Assembly: GCF_001310975.1 (NCBI RefSeq) | Contig: NZ_BAZY01000002.1 | Location: forward strand, 79,996-143,995 | DNA length: 64,000 nucleotides | Direction of reading: 5' to 3' | From: Thermoanaerobacter thermocopriae JCM 7501 | GTDB taxonomy: Bacteria > Bacillota > Thermoanaerobacteria > Thermoanaerobacterales > Thermoanaerobacteraceae | Shown here: piece by piece, positions 49,249 through 58,608 of the stretch | Layout: every line of letters begins with the position of its first letter | Position numbering within the stretch: position 1 is the first letter of the stretch | Program-made: the position numbers and the translations under genes | The notes under the pieces: model-generated | Databases searched by the model: none | Seen by the model: only the letters and a program-made list of their open reading frames with translations | Told to the model about the DNA's origin: nothing

Positions 49249-50148
49249 ATGAAAAAAGTTATAAAAGTCGGCACAAGGTCAAGTGAATTGGCTTTAAAGC
49301 AAACTGCAATGGTTATAAATGAAATAAAAAAGTTTAGGCAGGATTTTGAATTTGAAATAGTAAAGATAACCACACAAGGGGATGCATTAATTGACAAACC
49401 TGTTAGTGAAATAGGGGGAAAAGGGGTTTTTGTAAAAGAAATAGAAAGTGCATTGCTCAAAGGCGAAATTGACATGGCAGTCCACAGCATGAAGGACATG
49501 CCTTATGAAATACCTAAAGGGCTCAAACTCATGGCAGTTTTAAAAAGAGAAGACCCAAAGGATGTGTTTGTTTCAAGAGATGGTACGCAATTTATGGATT
49601 TAAAAGAAGGGGCTAAAATTGGGACCAGCAGTTTAAGAAGGCAAGTGCAGCTTAAAGCTTTAAAGCCAGACATACAGATTGTTCCAATAAGAGGTAATGT
49701 GAGGACGAGGCTCAAAAAAATGGAAGAACTAAACCTTGACGGCATTGTTTTGTCAGCGGCGGGTTTGCACAGGTTAGGATTGGAGAATGTTATTACTGAG
49801 TATTTTCCACCTGATGTAGTTGTACCAGCACCTTGTCAGGGAATTCTTGCAGTAGAAATTGCAGAAAGTTTTGATAATATATTTCAAGAGTTTTATTCCT
49901 ACATTGTTGATAGAAGAACATTTTTTGAGGCTTCTGTTGAAAGGGAACTTCTAAAAGCTTTTGGAGTTAATTGTAGACAGCCTTTTGGTGCCTATGCCCA
50001 ATACAGAAAAGAGAGAGACGAAGAGAAAATAAACATAAAAGTTGTTTATCAAAAAGAGGATAAACTTTTAAAAAGTGAAGTGACTGGCTTAATTGAAGAA
50101 ACCGATAAAATGATAGAAAAGCTTATTGAAGAATTTGGAGGTATATGA
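49249..50148 (+). CDS. hemC: Hydroxymethylbilane synthase
   Basis: Polymerises four porphobilinogens. 299 residues. VGTRSSELALKQT start, KGVFVKEIESALLKGEIDMAVHSMKDMP (shown as EIDMAVHSMKDMP), GTSSLRRQVQLKAL, PIRGNVRTRL and the dipyrromethane-cofactor Cys in VNCRQPFGAYA. TGGAGG precedes the ATG. Overlaps the next start. Confidence 0.94.
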   Translation: MKKVIKVGTRSSELALKQTAMVINEIKKFRQDFEFEIVKITTQGDALIDKPVSEIGGKGVFVKEIESALLKGEIDMAVHSMKDMPYEIPKGLKLMAVLKREDPKDVFVSRDGTQFMDLKEGAKIGTSSLRRQVQLKALKPDIQIVPIRGNVRTRLKKMEELNLDGIVLSAAGLHRLGLENVITEYFPPDVVVPAPCQGILAVEIAESFDNIFQEFYSYIVDRRTFFEASVERELLKAFGVNCRQPFGAYAQYRKERDEEKINIKVVYQKEDKLLKSEVTGLIEETDKMIEKLIEEFGGI

Positions 50149-51641
50149 TGTCAGGGATTGTATATTTGATCGGAGCAGGACCTGGAGATATTGGGCTTTT
50201 AACATTGAGAGCAGTCGAACTAATAAAAAATGCAGATGTGCTGGTGTATGATAGGCTCATTAATGAAGATATTTTAAAAATGGCAAAAAAGGATGCAGAG
50301 CTTATTGATGTTGGAAAGTTTCCGGATAATCACAAAGTACCTCAAAGTAAAATAAACGAAATAATTGCGAAAAAGGCCCTTTCTGGCAAGAAAGTAGCGA
50401 GAATTAAAGGAGGAGACCCATTTGTATTCGGAAGAGGTGGCGAAGAGGCTGAATACCTTTCACAAAAAAGAATACCTTATGAGGTAGTGCCAGGCATAAC
50501 ATCTGCAGTGGCTGTCCTATCCTATGCAGGAATTCCTGTAACTCATAGAGATTTAAGCTCTTCATTTCATGTAATAACGGGTCATGAACGGGAAGGAAAA
50601 GATAAAAACCTCGATTGGGAGGTCATATCAAAACTCGAGGGGACACTTGTATTTCTCATGGGGATAAAAAATATAGAAAAAATTGTGCAAAAACTTCTCA
50701 ATTACGGCAAAGATCCTCATACACCAGCAGCAGTAGTAATGGAGGGCACTACTCCAGAGCAAAAAGTTGTAACTGGGAAACTCATTGATATTCCAAGTCT
50801 CGTCCGAAAAGAAGGAATAAAGAATCCGGGAGTTTTTGCTGTAGGAGATGTTGTAACATTAAGGGATAGATTAAAATGGTACGAAAACAAAAAGCTTTTT
50901 GGAAAAAGGATTTTGCTTACAAGGACCTATGAACAGTCACAGCAGATGAAAAAAATTTTGAGCGAAGAGGGAGCAGATGTTGTTGTTTGTCCTACTATTA
51001 AAATCACGCCGTTTTTAGATAATATAGTAAAGTTTTTAGAAGAAATACACAAATTCGACTATGCTGTATTTACAAGTGTAAATGGCGTTTGGAGTTTTAT
51101 TGAAGCTTCCAGAGAAAAAAGGTTTGATTTAAGAAATTTAAGTATTAAAGTAGTAGCGATAGGGAGTAAGACTGCGGAAGCTTTAGAAAATATTTTTATA
51201 TATCCAGATATAATTCCTGAGGAATATACTTCATACTCTTTGGCAAATGCACTTAAAAAACATGTGGAAGGAAAAAACATAGCGCTTTTGACTTCCCAGA
51301 TAGGTGGGGATATATTGCTGGAAAGTCTAGGAAATTGTGCTAACGTACAAAAAATTGTCGCATATAAAAATGAACCAAATTATGAAATAAAGGGAAATCT
51401 TATAAGTGAACTCCGCAAAGGAGTAGATATTGCTGTATTTACAAGCTCCTCGACTTTTAATTATATGCATCAATTAATAGGAGAGGAAATAAATCATCTA
51501 AAAAACTCTAAAATAGCTGCAATAGGACCTGTAACAAAGAAAGCTATAGAGGATAAAGGATTTGATGTAGACATAATGCCAAGTGAATACACAACGGAAA
51601 AACTTATTGAAGAAATATTAAAAAATCATCAGAGTCTATAA
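50145..51641 (+). CDS. cobA-hemD: Uroporphyrinogen-III methyltransferase / synthase fusion
   Basis: 498 residues. The first half (1-245) is SUMT/Cob[70 protein letters not shown]. The second half (about 258-498) is uroporphyrinogen-III synthase (HemD): [46 protein letters not shown]. The fusion is common in clostridia. It makes uroporphyrinogen III and converts it to precorrin-2, the branch point to siroheme and cobalamin. Confidence 0.94.
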   Translation: MMSGIVYLIGAGPGDIGLLTLRAVELIKNADVLVYDRLINEDILKMAKKDAELIDVGKFPDNHKVPQSKINEIIAKKALSGKKVARIKGGDPFVFGRGGEEAEYLSQKRIPYEVVPGITSAVAVLSYAGIPVTHRDLSSSFHVITGHEREGKDKNLDWEVISKLEGTLVFLMGIKNIEKIVQKLLNYGKDPHTPAAVVMEGTTPEQKVVTGKLIDIPSLVRKEGIKNPGVFAVGDVVTLRDRLKWYENKKLFGKRILLTRTYEQSQQMKKILSEEGADVVVCPTIKITPFLDNIVKFLEEIHKFDYAVFTSVNGVWSFIEASREKRFDLRNLSIKVVAIGSKTAEALENIFIYPDIIPEEYTSYSLANALKKHVEGKNIALLTSQIGGDILLESLGNCANVQKIVAYKNEPNYEIKGNLISELRKGVDIAVFTSSSTFNYMHQLIGEEINHLKNSKIAAIGPVTKKAIEDKGFDVDIMPSEYTTEKLIEEILKNHQSL

Positions 51642-51658
51642 AGGGGAGAGAAGATAAA

Positions 51659-52633
51659 ATGAATTTGGTAAAAAGGCCAAGAAGGCTTAGGATGAACAGC
51701 ATTTTAAGGGAGATGATACGAGAAACTTCTTTAGATGTAGGTGACCTTATATATCCTCTTTTTGTTGTGCCAGGAGATAATATAAAAGAAGAGATAGATT
51801 CAATGCCGGGTGTTTACCATTTTTCTATAGATTTGCTTGTAGAAGAAGTTAAAGAAGTGCGTGACCTTGGAATTCCTGCTATTTTACTTTTTGGTGTGCC
51901 TTCATATAAAGATGAATTGGGGTCAGAGGCTTATAGTGAGGAAGGTATCGTTCAAAAAGCGGTGAGAGAAATAAAAGAAAAAGTGCCTGAAATTGTGGTA
52001 ATAACAGATGTGTGTATGTGTGGGTATACAACTCATGGACACTGTGGTATTGTTGAAAATGGCCAAGTTCTAAATGACAAAACAGTAGACTACATAGCTA
52101 AAATAGCCTTGTCCCATGTTGAGGCAGGGGCGGATATTGTAGCGCCTTCTGACATGATGGATGGAAGAGTAGCTGCCATAAGAAAGCTTTTAGATAGTAA
52201 AGGATTTGTAAATACACCTATTATGGCTTACAGTGCTAAATACGCTTCCTCTTTTTATGGACCTTTTAGGGAAGCAGCAAATTCTTTCCCACAATTTGGC
52301 GATAGAAAGTCTTATCAAATGGACTATGGAAACTCCAATGAAGCTTTAAGAGAAATAGCTCTTGACATTGAAGAAGGAGCAGATATTGTCATGGTAAAAC
52401 CTGCACTTTCTTATCTTGATATTATAAGGCGGGTAAAGGATAATTTCAACATTCCTATTGCTGCTTATAATGTAAGTGGAGAATATTCAATGGTAAAGGC
52501 GGCAGCTAAGATGGGTTGGATTGATGAAAAATCTACAGTCTTAGAAATACTCACTTCAATTAAAAGAGCAGGGGCAGACATAGTTATAACCTACTTTGCA
52601 AAGGATGTTGCAAAATGGCTTATTACCCTGTAA
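51659..52633 (+). CDS. hemB: Delta-aminolevulinic acid dehydratase (porphobilinogen synthase)
   Basis: 324 residues. Zn-binding Cys cluster [14 protein letters not shown], Schiff-base lysines in [13 protein letters not shown] (about residue 195) and [12 protein letters not shown] (about 247), and [22 protein letters not shown] precedes the ATG. Zn-type rather than Mg-only enzyme judging by the Cys triad. Overlaps sirC by 19 bases. Confidence 0.95.
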   Translation: MNLVKRPRRLRMNSILREMIRETSLDVGDLIYPLFVVPGDNIKEEIDSMPGVYHFSIDLLVEEVKEVRDLGIPAILLFGVPSYKDELGSEAYSEEGIVQKAVREIKEKVPEIVVITDVCMCGYTTHGHCGIVENGQVLNDKTVDYIAKIALSHVEAGADIVAPSDMMDGRVAAIRKLLDSKGFVNTPIMAYSAKYASSFYGPFREAANSFPQFGDRKSYQMDYGNSNEALREIALDIEEGADIVMVKPALSYLDIIRRVKDNFNIPIAAYNVSGEYSMVKAAAKMGWIDEKSTVLEILTSIKRAGADIVITYFAKDVAKWLITL

Positions 52634-53187
52634 TGCTTAATATAAAAAACAAAAAATGCCTTGTTGTAGGGGGTGGCAAAGTTGCTCTTAGAAAAATTTT
52701 ATCTTTTGTTGAAGGAGAAGCTTTAGTTACTGCCATTTCTCCTTCCTTTGATGAAGGAATAATTGAGCTTGCAGCAAAAGAAAAGGTGGAACTTATAAGA
52801 CGTGAGTATCGACAAGGGGATGTAAGGGGATTTTTTGTTGCGATTGCTGCTACAGATGATGAGAAGGTAAATAAACTTGTGGCGTCAGATGGAGAAAAAT
52901 ACAATGTGCTTGTAAATGTGGTTGATGATAAAGACCTTTCTTCTTTTATTGTACCTGCCATTGTAAAAAGGGGAGACTTAATTATTTCTATATCTACAAG
53001 TGGCAAAAGTCCACTTCTTTCGAGAATGATAAAAGAAAAATTGGAGTCAATTTTCAATGATGACTATGAAAAACTATTACAAAAACTATATCAGAAGAGG
53101 ATGGAATTAAAGGAAAAAGATTTTGCTGAAGAAGAGAAAATGGCTATTTACAGAAAAATTATTGAAAAAAGCGGGCTGTTAAAATAA
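52615..53187 (+). CDS. sirC: Precorrin-2 dehydrogenase (SirC/Met8-like)
   Basis: 190 residues: oxidises precorrin-2 to sirohydrochlorin with [23 protein letters not shown] (Rossmann GxGGxA-like site at residues 18-24), [53 protein letters not shown]. It lacks the CysG methylase half. Needed for siroheme and for the early-cobalt route. Its 3' end overlaps a convergent PIN toxin by nine bases. Confidence 0.93.
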   Translation: MAYYPVMLNIKNKKCLVVGGGKVALRKILSFVEGEALVTAISPSFDEGIIELAAKEKVELIRREYRQGDVRGFFVAIAATDDEKVNKLVASDGEKYNVLVNVVDDKDLSSFIVPAIVKRGDLIISISTSGKSPLLSRMIKEKLESIFNDDYEKLLQKLYQKRMELKEKDFAEEEKMAIYRKIIEKSGLLK

Positions 53188-53580
53188 TTCTACGTTAAGC
53201 CTTGAGAAATGTTTTTTATCAAAAGTAAATACTTTTTTGTTTCCTGAATTTATTGCGTGGGCAGCTATATACGCATCAATAAAATCAACATTATTTTCTT
53301 TATAGCTGTTTAGAGATAGAATTAATGTGTCCCGTTCTTCTGCTTCCACAGCTTCAGAACATATAAAGGTAATAAGCGTATCAGATATTTGATCCTTTGA
53401 TATCTTGTAGAAAGACTCAAGTGTCCATACTACTTCTGCAATAGTGAGAGGAGATACGAGAAGTTTTAATTCTCCGCTGTCCGCTTTTTTCATAATTTCA
53501 TACGCTTTTGCATAAAATTCTTCATTGTCCTTTAAAAGGTATCTCAAAATGACATTGGCGTCAATCCATATTTTCTCCAT
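53179..53580 (-). CDS. vapC: PIN-domain toxin, VapC type
   Basis: 133 residues. Acid residues of the PIN site: Asp in KIWIDANVILRYLL, Glu in TIAEVVWTLE, Asp in VDFIDAYIAAHA and Asp in FTFDKKHF. Probable RNase, neutralised by the AbrB-type partner whose 3' end it overlaps by 20 bases. The pair sits between sirC and hemL and interrupts an otherwise co-directional run. Confidence 0.88.
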   Translation of the reverse strand: MEKIWIDANVILRYLLKDNEEFYAKAYEIMKKADSGELKLLVSPLTIAEVVWTLESFYKISKDQISDTLITFICSEAVEAEERDTLILSLNSYKENNVDFIDAYIAAHAINSGNKKVFTFDKKHFSRLNVELF

Positions 53581-53845
53581 TGTTATTTCTCCTTACTCTT
53601 TTATTTACCCAAATTTCTTTTGTATTTTCTGTTTCTTCATCAATGCTTTTGAATTTTACTTGAGATTTTAACGTTCCACCTAATTGTGAAAGCTTTTTCT
53701 TTTTTATTAATTTCAACACTATTTCTTTGTTGTCTTGTACTATGAAGATGACGTTATCTCCTATATCAGCGCCAATTGCTTTTCTGATTTCTGCAGGCAA
53801 TTGAATTTGCCCTTTGCCTGTAATTGTAGACGTAGCATGTATCAT
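53561..53845 (-). CDS. vapB: AbrB/SpoVT-type antitoxin, VapB
   Basis: About 94 residues. Swapped-hairpin DNA-binding domain: TSTITGKGQIQLPAEIRKAI, GDNVIFIVQDNKEIVLK, then a basic tail for toxin binding. ATG 53845 follows GGAGGTG; longer in-frame starts lack a site. Likely autoregulates the pair. Confidence 0.86.
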   Translation of the reverse strand: MIHATSTITGKGQIQLPAEIRKAIGADIGDNVIFIVQDNKEIVLKLIKKKKLSQLGGTLKSQVKFKSIDEETENTKEIWVNKRVRRNNNGENMD

Positions 53846-53968
53846 TTTTTTCACCTCCACATATCTTTTACTTAGATTATAATACATGATTTATTATTTT
53901 TCAATTACTTATGATTTATTCATGAAATTTAAACAGAGAATGATAAAAATTTAGGAAGAGGTGATTCT

Positions 53969-55264
53969 GTGAAAACTGATAAATCGCAAAAGCTTTTTGA
54001 AAAGGCTAAAAAACTTATGCCGGGTGGTGTCAATAGCCCTGTAAGCTTTTAAATCAGTAGGAGCTACTCCTGTTTTTATAAAAAAGGGGCAAGGAAGTCA
54101 TATTTGGGATGAAGATGGCAATGAATACATAGACTACGTTCTTTCATGGGGACCGCTAATACTTGGGCATTCACATCCACAGGTGGTAGAAGCTATTAAA
54201 AAGCAGGCACAACTTGACCAGTTTTGGAGCCTGCACAGAGTTAGAAGTTAAGATGGCAGAAAAAGTAATTGAGGCTGTTCCATCTGTAGAAGTTGTCAGA
54301 ATGGTAAATTCAGGCACAGAAGCCACTATGAGTGCTATAAGATTGGCAAGGGGATATACGGGCAGAGACATCATTGTAAAATTTGAAGGATGTTATCACG
54401 GGCATTCTGACAGCCTGCTTATAAAAGCAGGGTCAGGTGCACTTACTTTTGGGGCACCTGATTCGAAAGGTGTGACAAAGGAGGTAGCGAAAGATACGAT
54501 TATAGCGAGATACAATGACATCAATATGGTAGAAAATATTTTTAAAGCTTATGGGGAAAATATTGCTGCTGTCATTGTAGAGCCTGTTGCTGGGAATATG
54601 GGTACTGTTTTACCTGAGGAAAATTTTTTAAAAGGATTAAGAGAGATTACTACAAAGTATGGTGCACTTTTAATTTTTGATGAAGTGATGACAGGCTTTA
54701 GAGTGTCTTATTCGGGGGCACAAGGATTTTACAATGTTATGCCTGACATTACCACACTTGGTAAAATTATTGGTGGAGGTCTTCCTGTTGGTGCCTATGG
54801 AGGAAGAGAAGAGATTATGAGAATGGTTTCTCCTGATGGACCGGTGTATCAAGCAGGGACTTTGTCTGGTAACCCTCTTGCAATGGCAGCAGGATTTGAG
54901 ACTTTAAAAATTATCTGAGGATCCGACCCTTTATGAAGAATTAGATAAAAAAGCAGAAAAACTATGTAATGGGTTAAAAGAGAGCATGGTTCAAAATGGA
55001 ATTGATGTTACAATAAATAGAATAGGCAGCATGATGTGTATGTTTTTTAATAAAGAGAGTGTGCATGACTATGATTCTGCACTAAAATCGAATACTACTT
55101 TATACGCTAAATATTTTAGAGAGATGCTTAAAAGAGGAATATACATGCCGCCTTCACAATTTGAAACCTTCTTTTTGTCAACTGCTCACACAGATGATGA
55201 CATTGAAAAAACGATTGAAACAAGTTTTGAAGTGGCGAAAATTATAAGTCAGCAATTAGAATAA
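53969..55264 (+). CDS. hemL: Glutamate-1-semialdehyde 2,1-aminomutase (three frameshifts)
   Basis: PLP enzyme forming 5-aminolevulinate, about 430 residues. [73 protein letters not shown] Lys in [30 protein letters not shown]. Breaks: about 54044 (two bases short, agagctt read as agctt), about 54215 (two bases short in cttgacc), and 54906-54910 (one A too many). Three lesions in one gene are striking; all are small repeats. GTG start after GAAGAGGTG. Confidence 0.88.
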
Positions 55265-55344
55265 AGGCATTTCGGTTTGTGCAAAATGTCAAACTGAATG
55301 AGTTATCTACAAAATCTTAGCACAGATAGAATTCTTGCCTTTTA

Positions 55345-55373
55345 TTGACGACCTATTTATAAAATGATATCCT
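55345..55373 (+). promoter_or_regulatory. Promoter of the cbiMNQO operon
   Basis: TTGACG at 55345-55350, 17-base spacer, TATCCT at 55368-55373, 28 bases before riboswitch 2. Confidence 0.6.
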
Positions 55374-55401
55374 TTATTTAAAGGAAGAATTGAATAACAT
55401 G

Positions 55402-55633
55402 CAAATACAGGTGCCCAATTTTGGAATCAAAATTGGGTTAAAAGGGAAGCAGGTGAAAATCCTGCACGGTCCCGCCACTGTGATGGTGAGCTCTTTACAT
55501 TATGCCACTGTCTGTCACTCAGCGGAGCACGAATTTAACAAATTATATTTCGTATAAAAACATGCTCCGCTGAGTGACGGATGGGAAGGCGTAAAGAGCG
55601 ATGAACCTAAGTCAGGAGACCTGCCTGTATTTG
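55402..55633 (+). ncRNA. Cobalamin riboswitch 2 with a very long variable stem
   Basis: P1 is caaatacag (55402-55410) / ctgtatttg (55625-55633). Conserved parts: ggaagcaggtgaaaatcctgc, cccgccactgtga, gatgggaaggc and the B12 box agtcaggagacctgcc; agctctttac pairs with gtaaagagc. The variable hairpin is enlarged to a perfect 16-bp stem (55514-55529 / 55563-55578) with a 33-base AT-rich loop. Controls cobalt uptake genes through the terminator at 55697. Confidence 0.92.
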
Positions 55634-55696
55634 TGACACACTTACTCTACGGTCGATAGAGGGGGTGTTATAAAGGGATAAGTATGTGTTTTTTTA

Positions 55697-55735
55697 CCTC
55701 TTAACGCCGTTGGTAAGTTAAGAGGTTTTATTTTT
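55697..55735 (+). terminator. Riboswitch-controlled terminator upstream of cbiM
   Basis: cctcttaac (55697-55705) / gttaagagg (55717-55725), tail ttttattttt. Confidence 0.85.
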
Positions 55736-55769
55736 ACTTAAATTTTACAAAAAGAGGTGTGTGTGTGTG

Positions 55770-56513
55770 ATGAAAAGGTGTATGTTGCTTGTAGCATTTG
55801 CATTATTTTTGATAGCTCCACAAATTGCATATTCAATGCATATAATGGAAGGTTTCCTTCCTCTTAAATGGTGTATAATATGGAATATAGTTTCTTTACC
55901 TTTTGTGGTTATAGGACTTATAGCGATAAACAAAAAAGTAAAGGAGAATCCAAAACTTAAGATGCTTTTAGGTTTTGCAGGTGCTTTTGCATTTGTTCTT
56001 TCAGCACTTAAAATCCCTTCAGTTACAGGAAGTTGTTCGCATCCAACCGGTGTAGGACTTGGAGCTATACTCTTTGGACCTTTTGCTATGAGCGTTTTAG
56101 GCCTTATAGTCCTTTTGTTTCAGGCATTACTTTTGGCTCATGGCGGCATAACAACTTTGGGCGCTAATACATTTTCCATGGCCATAGTGGGGCCAATTGC
56201 TTCCTATTATATATTTAAAGGGGTAAAAAAAGCAGGTGGTCCAAATTGGCTTGCAGTATTTTTAGCTGCTTCAATTGGGGATTTGCTTACATATGTGACT
56301 ACCTCTTTCCAACTTGCTATTGCTTTTCCTGCTGAAGTAGGCGGCTTTACAGCCTCATTTTTAAAATTCATGGGAATATTTGCAGTGACACAGGTACCTT
56401 TGGCGATAAGGGAGGGGCTTTTAACTGTGCTTGTAATCAATATGCTAACTGCTTACAGTAAAGAAGAACTCATTGAACTTAAGGTTTTAGAGAAAGAAGG
56501 TAAGGCAATATGA
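55770..56513 (+). CDS. cbiM: Cobalt ECF transporter substrate subunit CbiM
   Basis: About 247 residues. A signal peptide ending near PQIAYS leaves the mature N-terminus [12 protein letters not shown], in which Met-His form the Co2+ site. Further CbiM features: [59 protein letters not shown] 55770 follows AAGAGGTG. Overlaps cbiN by ATGA. Confidence 0.95.
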   Translation: MKRCMLLVAFALFLIAPQIAYSMHIMEGFLPLKWCIIWNIVSLPFVVIGLIAINKKVKENPKLKMLLGFAGAFAFVLSALKIPSVTGSCSHPTGVGLGAILFGPFAMSVLGLIVLLFQALLLAHGGITTLGANTFSMAIVGPIASYYIFKGVKKAGGPNWLAVFLAASIGDLLTYVTTSFQLAIAFPAEVGGFTASFLKFMGIFAVTQVPLAIREGLLTVLVINMLTAYSKEELIELKVLEKEGKAI

Positions 56514-56767
56514 AGGATAAAAAGTTTTTAATGAAGAATTTGATATTAGGATTGTTGGTTATTTTACTGGTGGTGTTTCCACTTGTTTCTATTAAAAATG
56601 CTGAATTTGCTGGTGCGGATGACAGGGCGACAGAAGCTATTGCTCAGGTAGACAAAAATTACAAGCCATGGTTTAAACCAATTTGGGAACCACCAAGTGG
56701 AGAAATTGAAAGCCTTTTGTTTGCCTTACAGGCTGCGACTGGTGCAGGCTTTTTGGATATTATATAG
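56510..56767 (+). CDS. cbiN: Cobalt ECF transporter small subunit CbiN
   Basis: 85 residues, two TM helices (about 9-27 and 66-84) with an extracytoplasmic loop [20 protein letters not shown] and [20 protein letters not shown]. It assists metal loading of CbiM. Confidence 0.93.
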   Translation: MKDKKFLMKNLILGLLVILLVVFPLVSIKNAEFAGADDRATEAIAQVDKNYKPWFKPIWEPPSGEIESLLFALQAATGAGFLDII

Positions 56768-56788
56768 GTGTTGCGAAGGGGAGAAAAA

Positions 56789-57556
56789 ATGCTAATAGAT
56801 AGTTATGCTTATACCAACAGGATGTACAATGTACATCCTGTTGAAAAACTTTTATTTGCTTTTTTGACTATGATTTTATGCTTTGAATTTGATGCCTATA
56901 CAAATATTGCAGTAATTATTTTGATATTTGTGATAACTGTATTTAAAGCGAAAATTCCAGCAAAAGTGTACATTAAGCTTATGTTAATTCCCTTTTCTTT
57001 TTTGATAATAAGCATAATAACACTTATCATAAATGTGATAGGAAATAAAAGTGCTGCATTAATAAGCTTTAATATTTTTGGGGTAACTTTAGGAATTACT
57101 GCACAAGGCATTAATACTGCTGTTATTTTATTCTTTAGAGCTTTAGCAATAGTGTCTTGCTTGTATTTTCTCGTACTTACTACTCCTGTAGTTGATATTA
57201 TAAATATCTTAAAGAAATTGAAAATTCCATCACTGTTTTTAGAGTTACTTCAATTAATTTATAGGTTTATATTTGTTTTAATGCAAGCTGCTGATGAGAT
57301 CTATATATCTCAGGATTCAAGGTTGGGATATGCCACATTAAAAAATGGCTATAGGTCTTTAGGACTTTTGATATCTTCTCTTTTTATTAAGTCCTACAAA
57401 AATTCAGAGGATTTATATGTAGCTTTAGAGGCAAGAGGCTATAATGGAGAGATAAAAGTCCTCAGCAAAGATTACAAATTTTGTTATAAAAATATAATAT
57501 TTATTGTTTTGATAGAACTAATTTTAATAAGTGCATCAATGCTTTTAAGAAGGTGA
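56789..57556 (+). CDS. cbiQ: Cobalt ECF transporter T-component CbiQ
   Basis: About 255 residues, membrane coupling subunit. RMYNVHPVEKLLFAFLTMIL, LELLQLIYRFIFVLMQAADEI (shown as LLQLIYRFIFVLMQAADE), and the coupling motif ALEARGYNGEIKVL near the C-terminus. ATG 56789 lies behind AAGGGGAG; an in-frame GTG at 56768 is less likely. Confidence 0.93.
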   Translation: MLIDSYAYTNRMYNVHPVEKLLFAFLTMILCFEFDAYTNIAVIILIFVITVFKAKIPAKVYIKLMLIPFSFLIISIITLIINVIGNKSAALISFNIFGVTLGITAQGINTAVILFFRALAIVSCLYFLVLTTPVVDIINILKKLKIPSLFLELLQLIYRFIFVLMQAADEIYISQDSRLGYATLKNGYRSLGLLISSLFIKSYKNSEDLYVALEARGYNGEIKVLSKDYKFCYKNIIFIVLIELILISASMLLRR

Positions 57557-57559
57557 ACT

Positions 57560-58390
57560 ATGAAAGAGCAATTTATATTAGAAGCGATAGATATTACTTT
57601 TGAGTACAGTGACGGCACAAAAGCTTTGGACGAAGTAAATATGTCGATAGAGGAAGGTAAAAAGATTGCAGTTTTAGGTCCAAACGGTGCAGGCAAGACA
57701 ACACTGTTTTTGCACTTTAATGGGATTTTGAAACCCAAATCAGGGAAAATATTATACAAAGGTGAAGAGATAAATTACAGTCATAGCGAACTTGTAAAAC
57801 TTAGAAAGAACGTTGGTATTGTTTTTCAAAATCCTGACATACAGCTTTTCTCTGCCAGTGTATACCAAGAAATTTCTTTTGGCCCTATGAACTTAGGTTA
57901 TCCAGAAAATATAGTAAAAGAGAAAGTTGAAAACGCCATGAAAGAAACGAGAATTATTGGTTTAAAAGACAAGCCCACTCATTTTTTAAGCTATGGACAG
58001 AAAAAAAGCGTCTCAATAGCTGATATTATAGTTATGGAGCCTGAAGTTATTATATTGGATGAGCCAACAGTTTATTTAGACCCTAAGCATGTTCAAGAGA
58101 TTATGGGTTTATTTGACAAATTGGTTGAAAAGGGAAAGACAATTATTTTATCAACTCATGATGTGGACTTTGCTTATTCATGGGCTGACTATATATATGT
58201 CATGAAGAATGGAAAAGTTGTTGCAAAAGGCGAACCCAAAGTTGTTTTTGCTAATGCAAAAGAACTTGATCGAAGTGATTTGAAAAAACCTATGCTTTTA
58301 GAGATATATGAAATTTTAAAAGAAAAAGGAATTATAAGTGGAAGCAATATACCAAAAAATATAGAGGAATTAAAGAAGTATATAAAATAG
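57560..58390 (+). CDS. cbiO: Cobalt ECF transporter ATPase CbiO
   Basis: 276 residues. Walker A GPNGAGKTT, GIVFQNPDIQLFSASVYQ, signature in HFLSYGQKKSVSIADI (LSYGQ instead of LSGGQ, usual for CbiO), Walker B VIILDEPTVYLDP, switch STHD. Last gene of the operon; a terminator follows three bases later. Confidence 0.94.
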   Translation: MKEQFILEAIDITFEYSDGTKALDEVNMSIEEGKKIAVLGPNGAGKTTLFLHFNGILKPKSGKILYKGEEINYSHSELVKLRKNVGIVFQNPDIQLFSASVYQEISFGPMNLGYPENIVKEKVENAMKETRIIGLKDKPTHFLSYGQKKSVSIADIIVMEPEVIILDEPTVYLDPKHVQEIMGLFDKLVEKGKTIILSTHDVDFAYSWADYIYVMKNGKVVAKGEPKVVFANAKELDRSDLKKPMLLEIYEILKEKGIISGSNIPKNIEELKKYIK

Positions 58391-58392
58391 AA

Positions 58393-58427
58393 AAAAGCTG
58401 CTGAAAACTCAGCAGCTTTTTCTATTT
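58393..58427 (+). terminator. Terminator after cbiO
   Basis: aaaagctgctga / tcagcagctttt, perfect 12-bp stem, loop aaac, T-rich tail. Confidence 0.9.
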
Positions 58428-58608
58428 TATTTTCTTTTTGTCCTGAAGAGCTGTAAAATATCCAACGAGAGCACTGCCATCTTCCATTGACACGGATGGG
58501 TAGCGCCTATTCTACTACTAGGGGCATTACAGCAACATTTGCTGAAAGTGTTATAAAAGTGCCGACAGAGCTCCCTCACGCTCCTACCTGGGAAGACTCA
58601 TACTACTT
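58428..58608. other. Intergenic stretch with protein-like minus-strand pieces
   Basis: Between the cbiO terminator and the icd stop. On the minus strand two frames hold protein-like ends: SSVGTFITLSANVAVMPLVV followed by E-stop, and PSVSMEDGSALVGYFTALQD before a stop. They may be the decayed 3' part of a gene once located downstream of icd. The product is not recognised. A plus-strand open frame over the same bases has no ribosome site. Confidence 0.35.
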
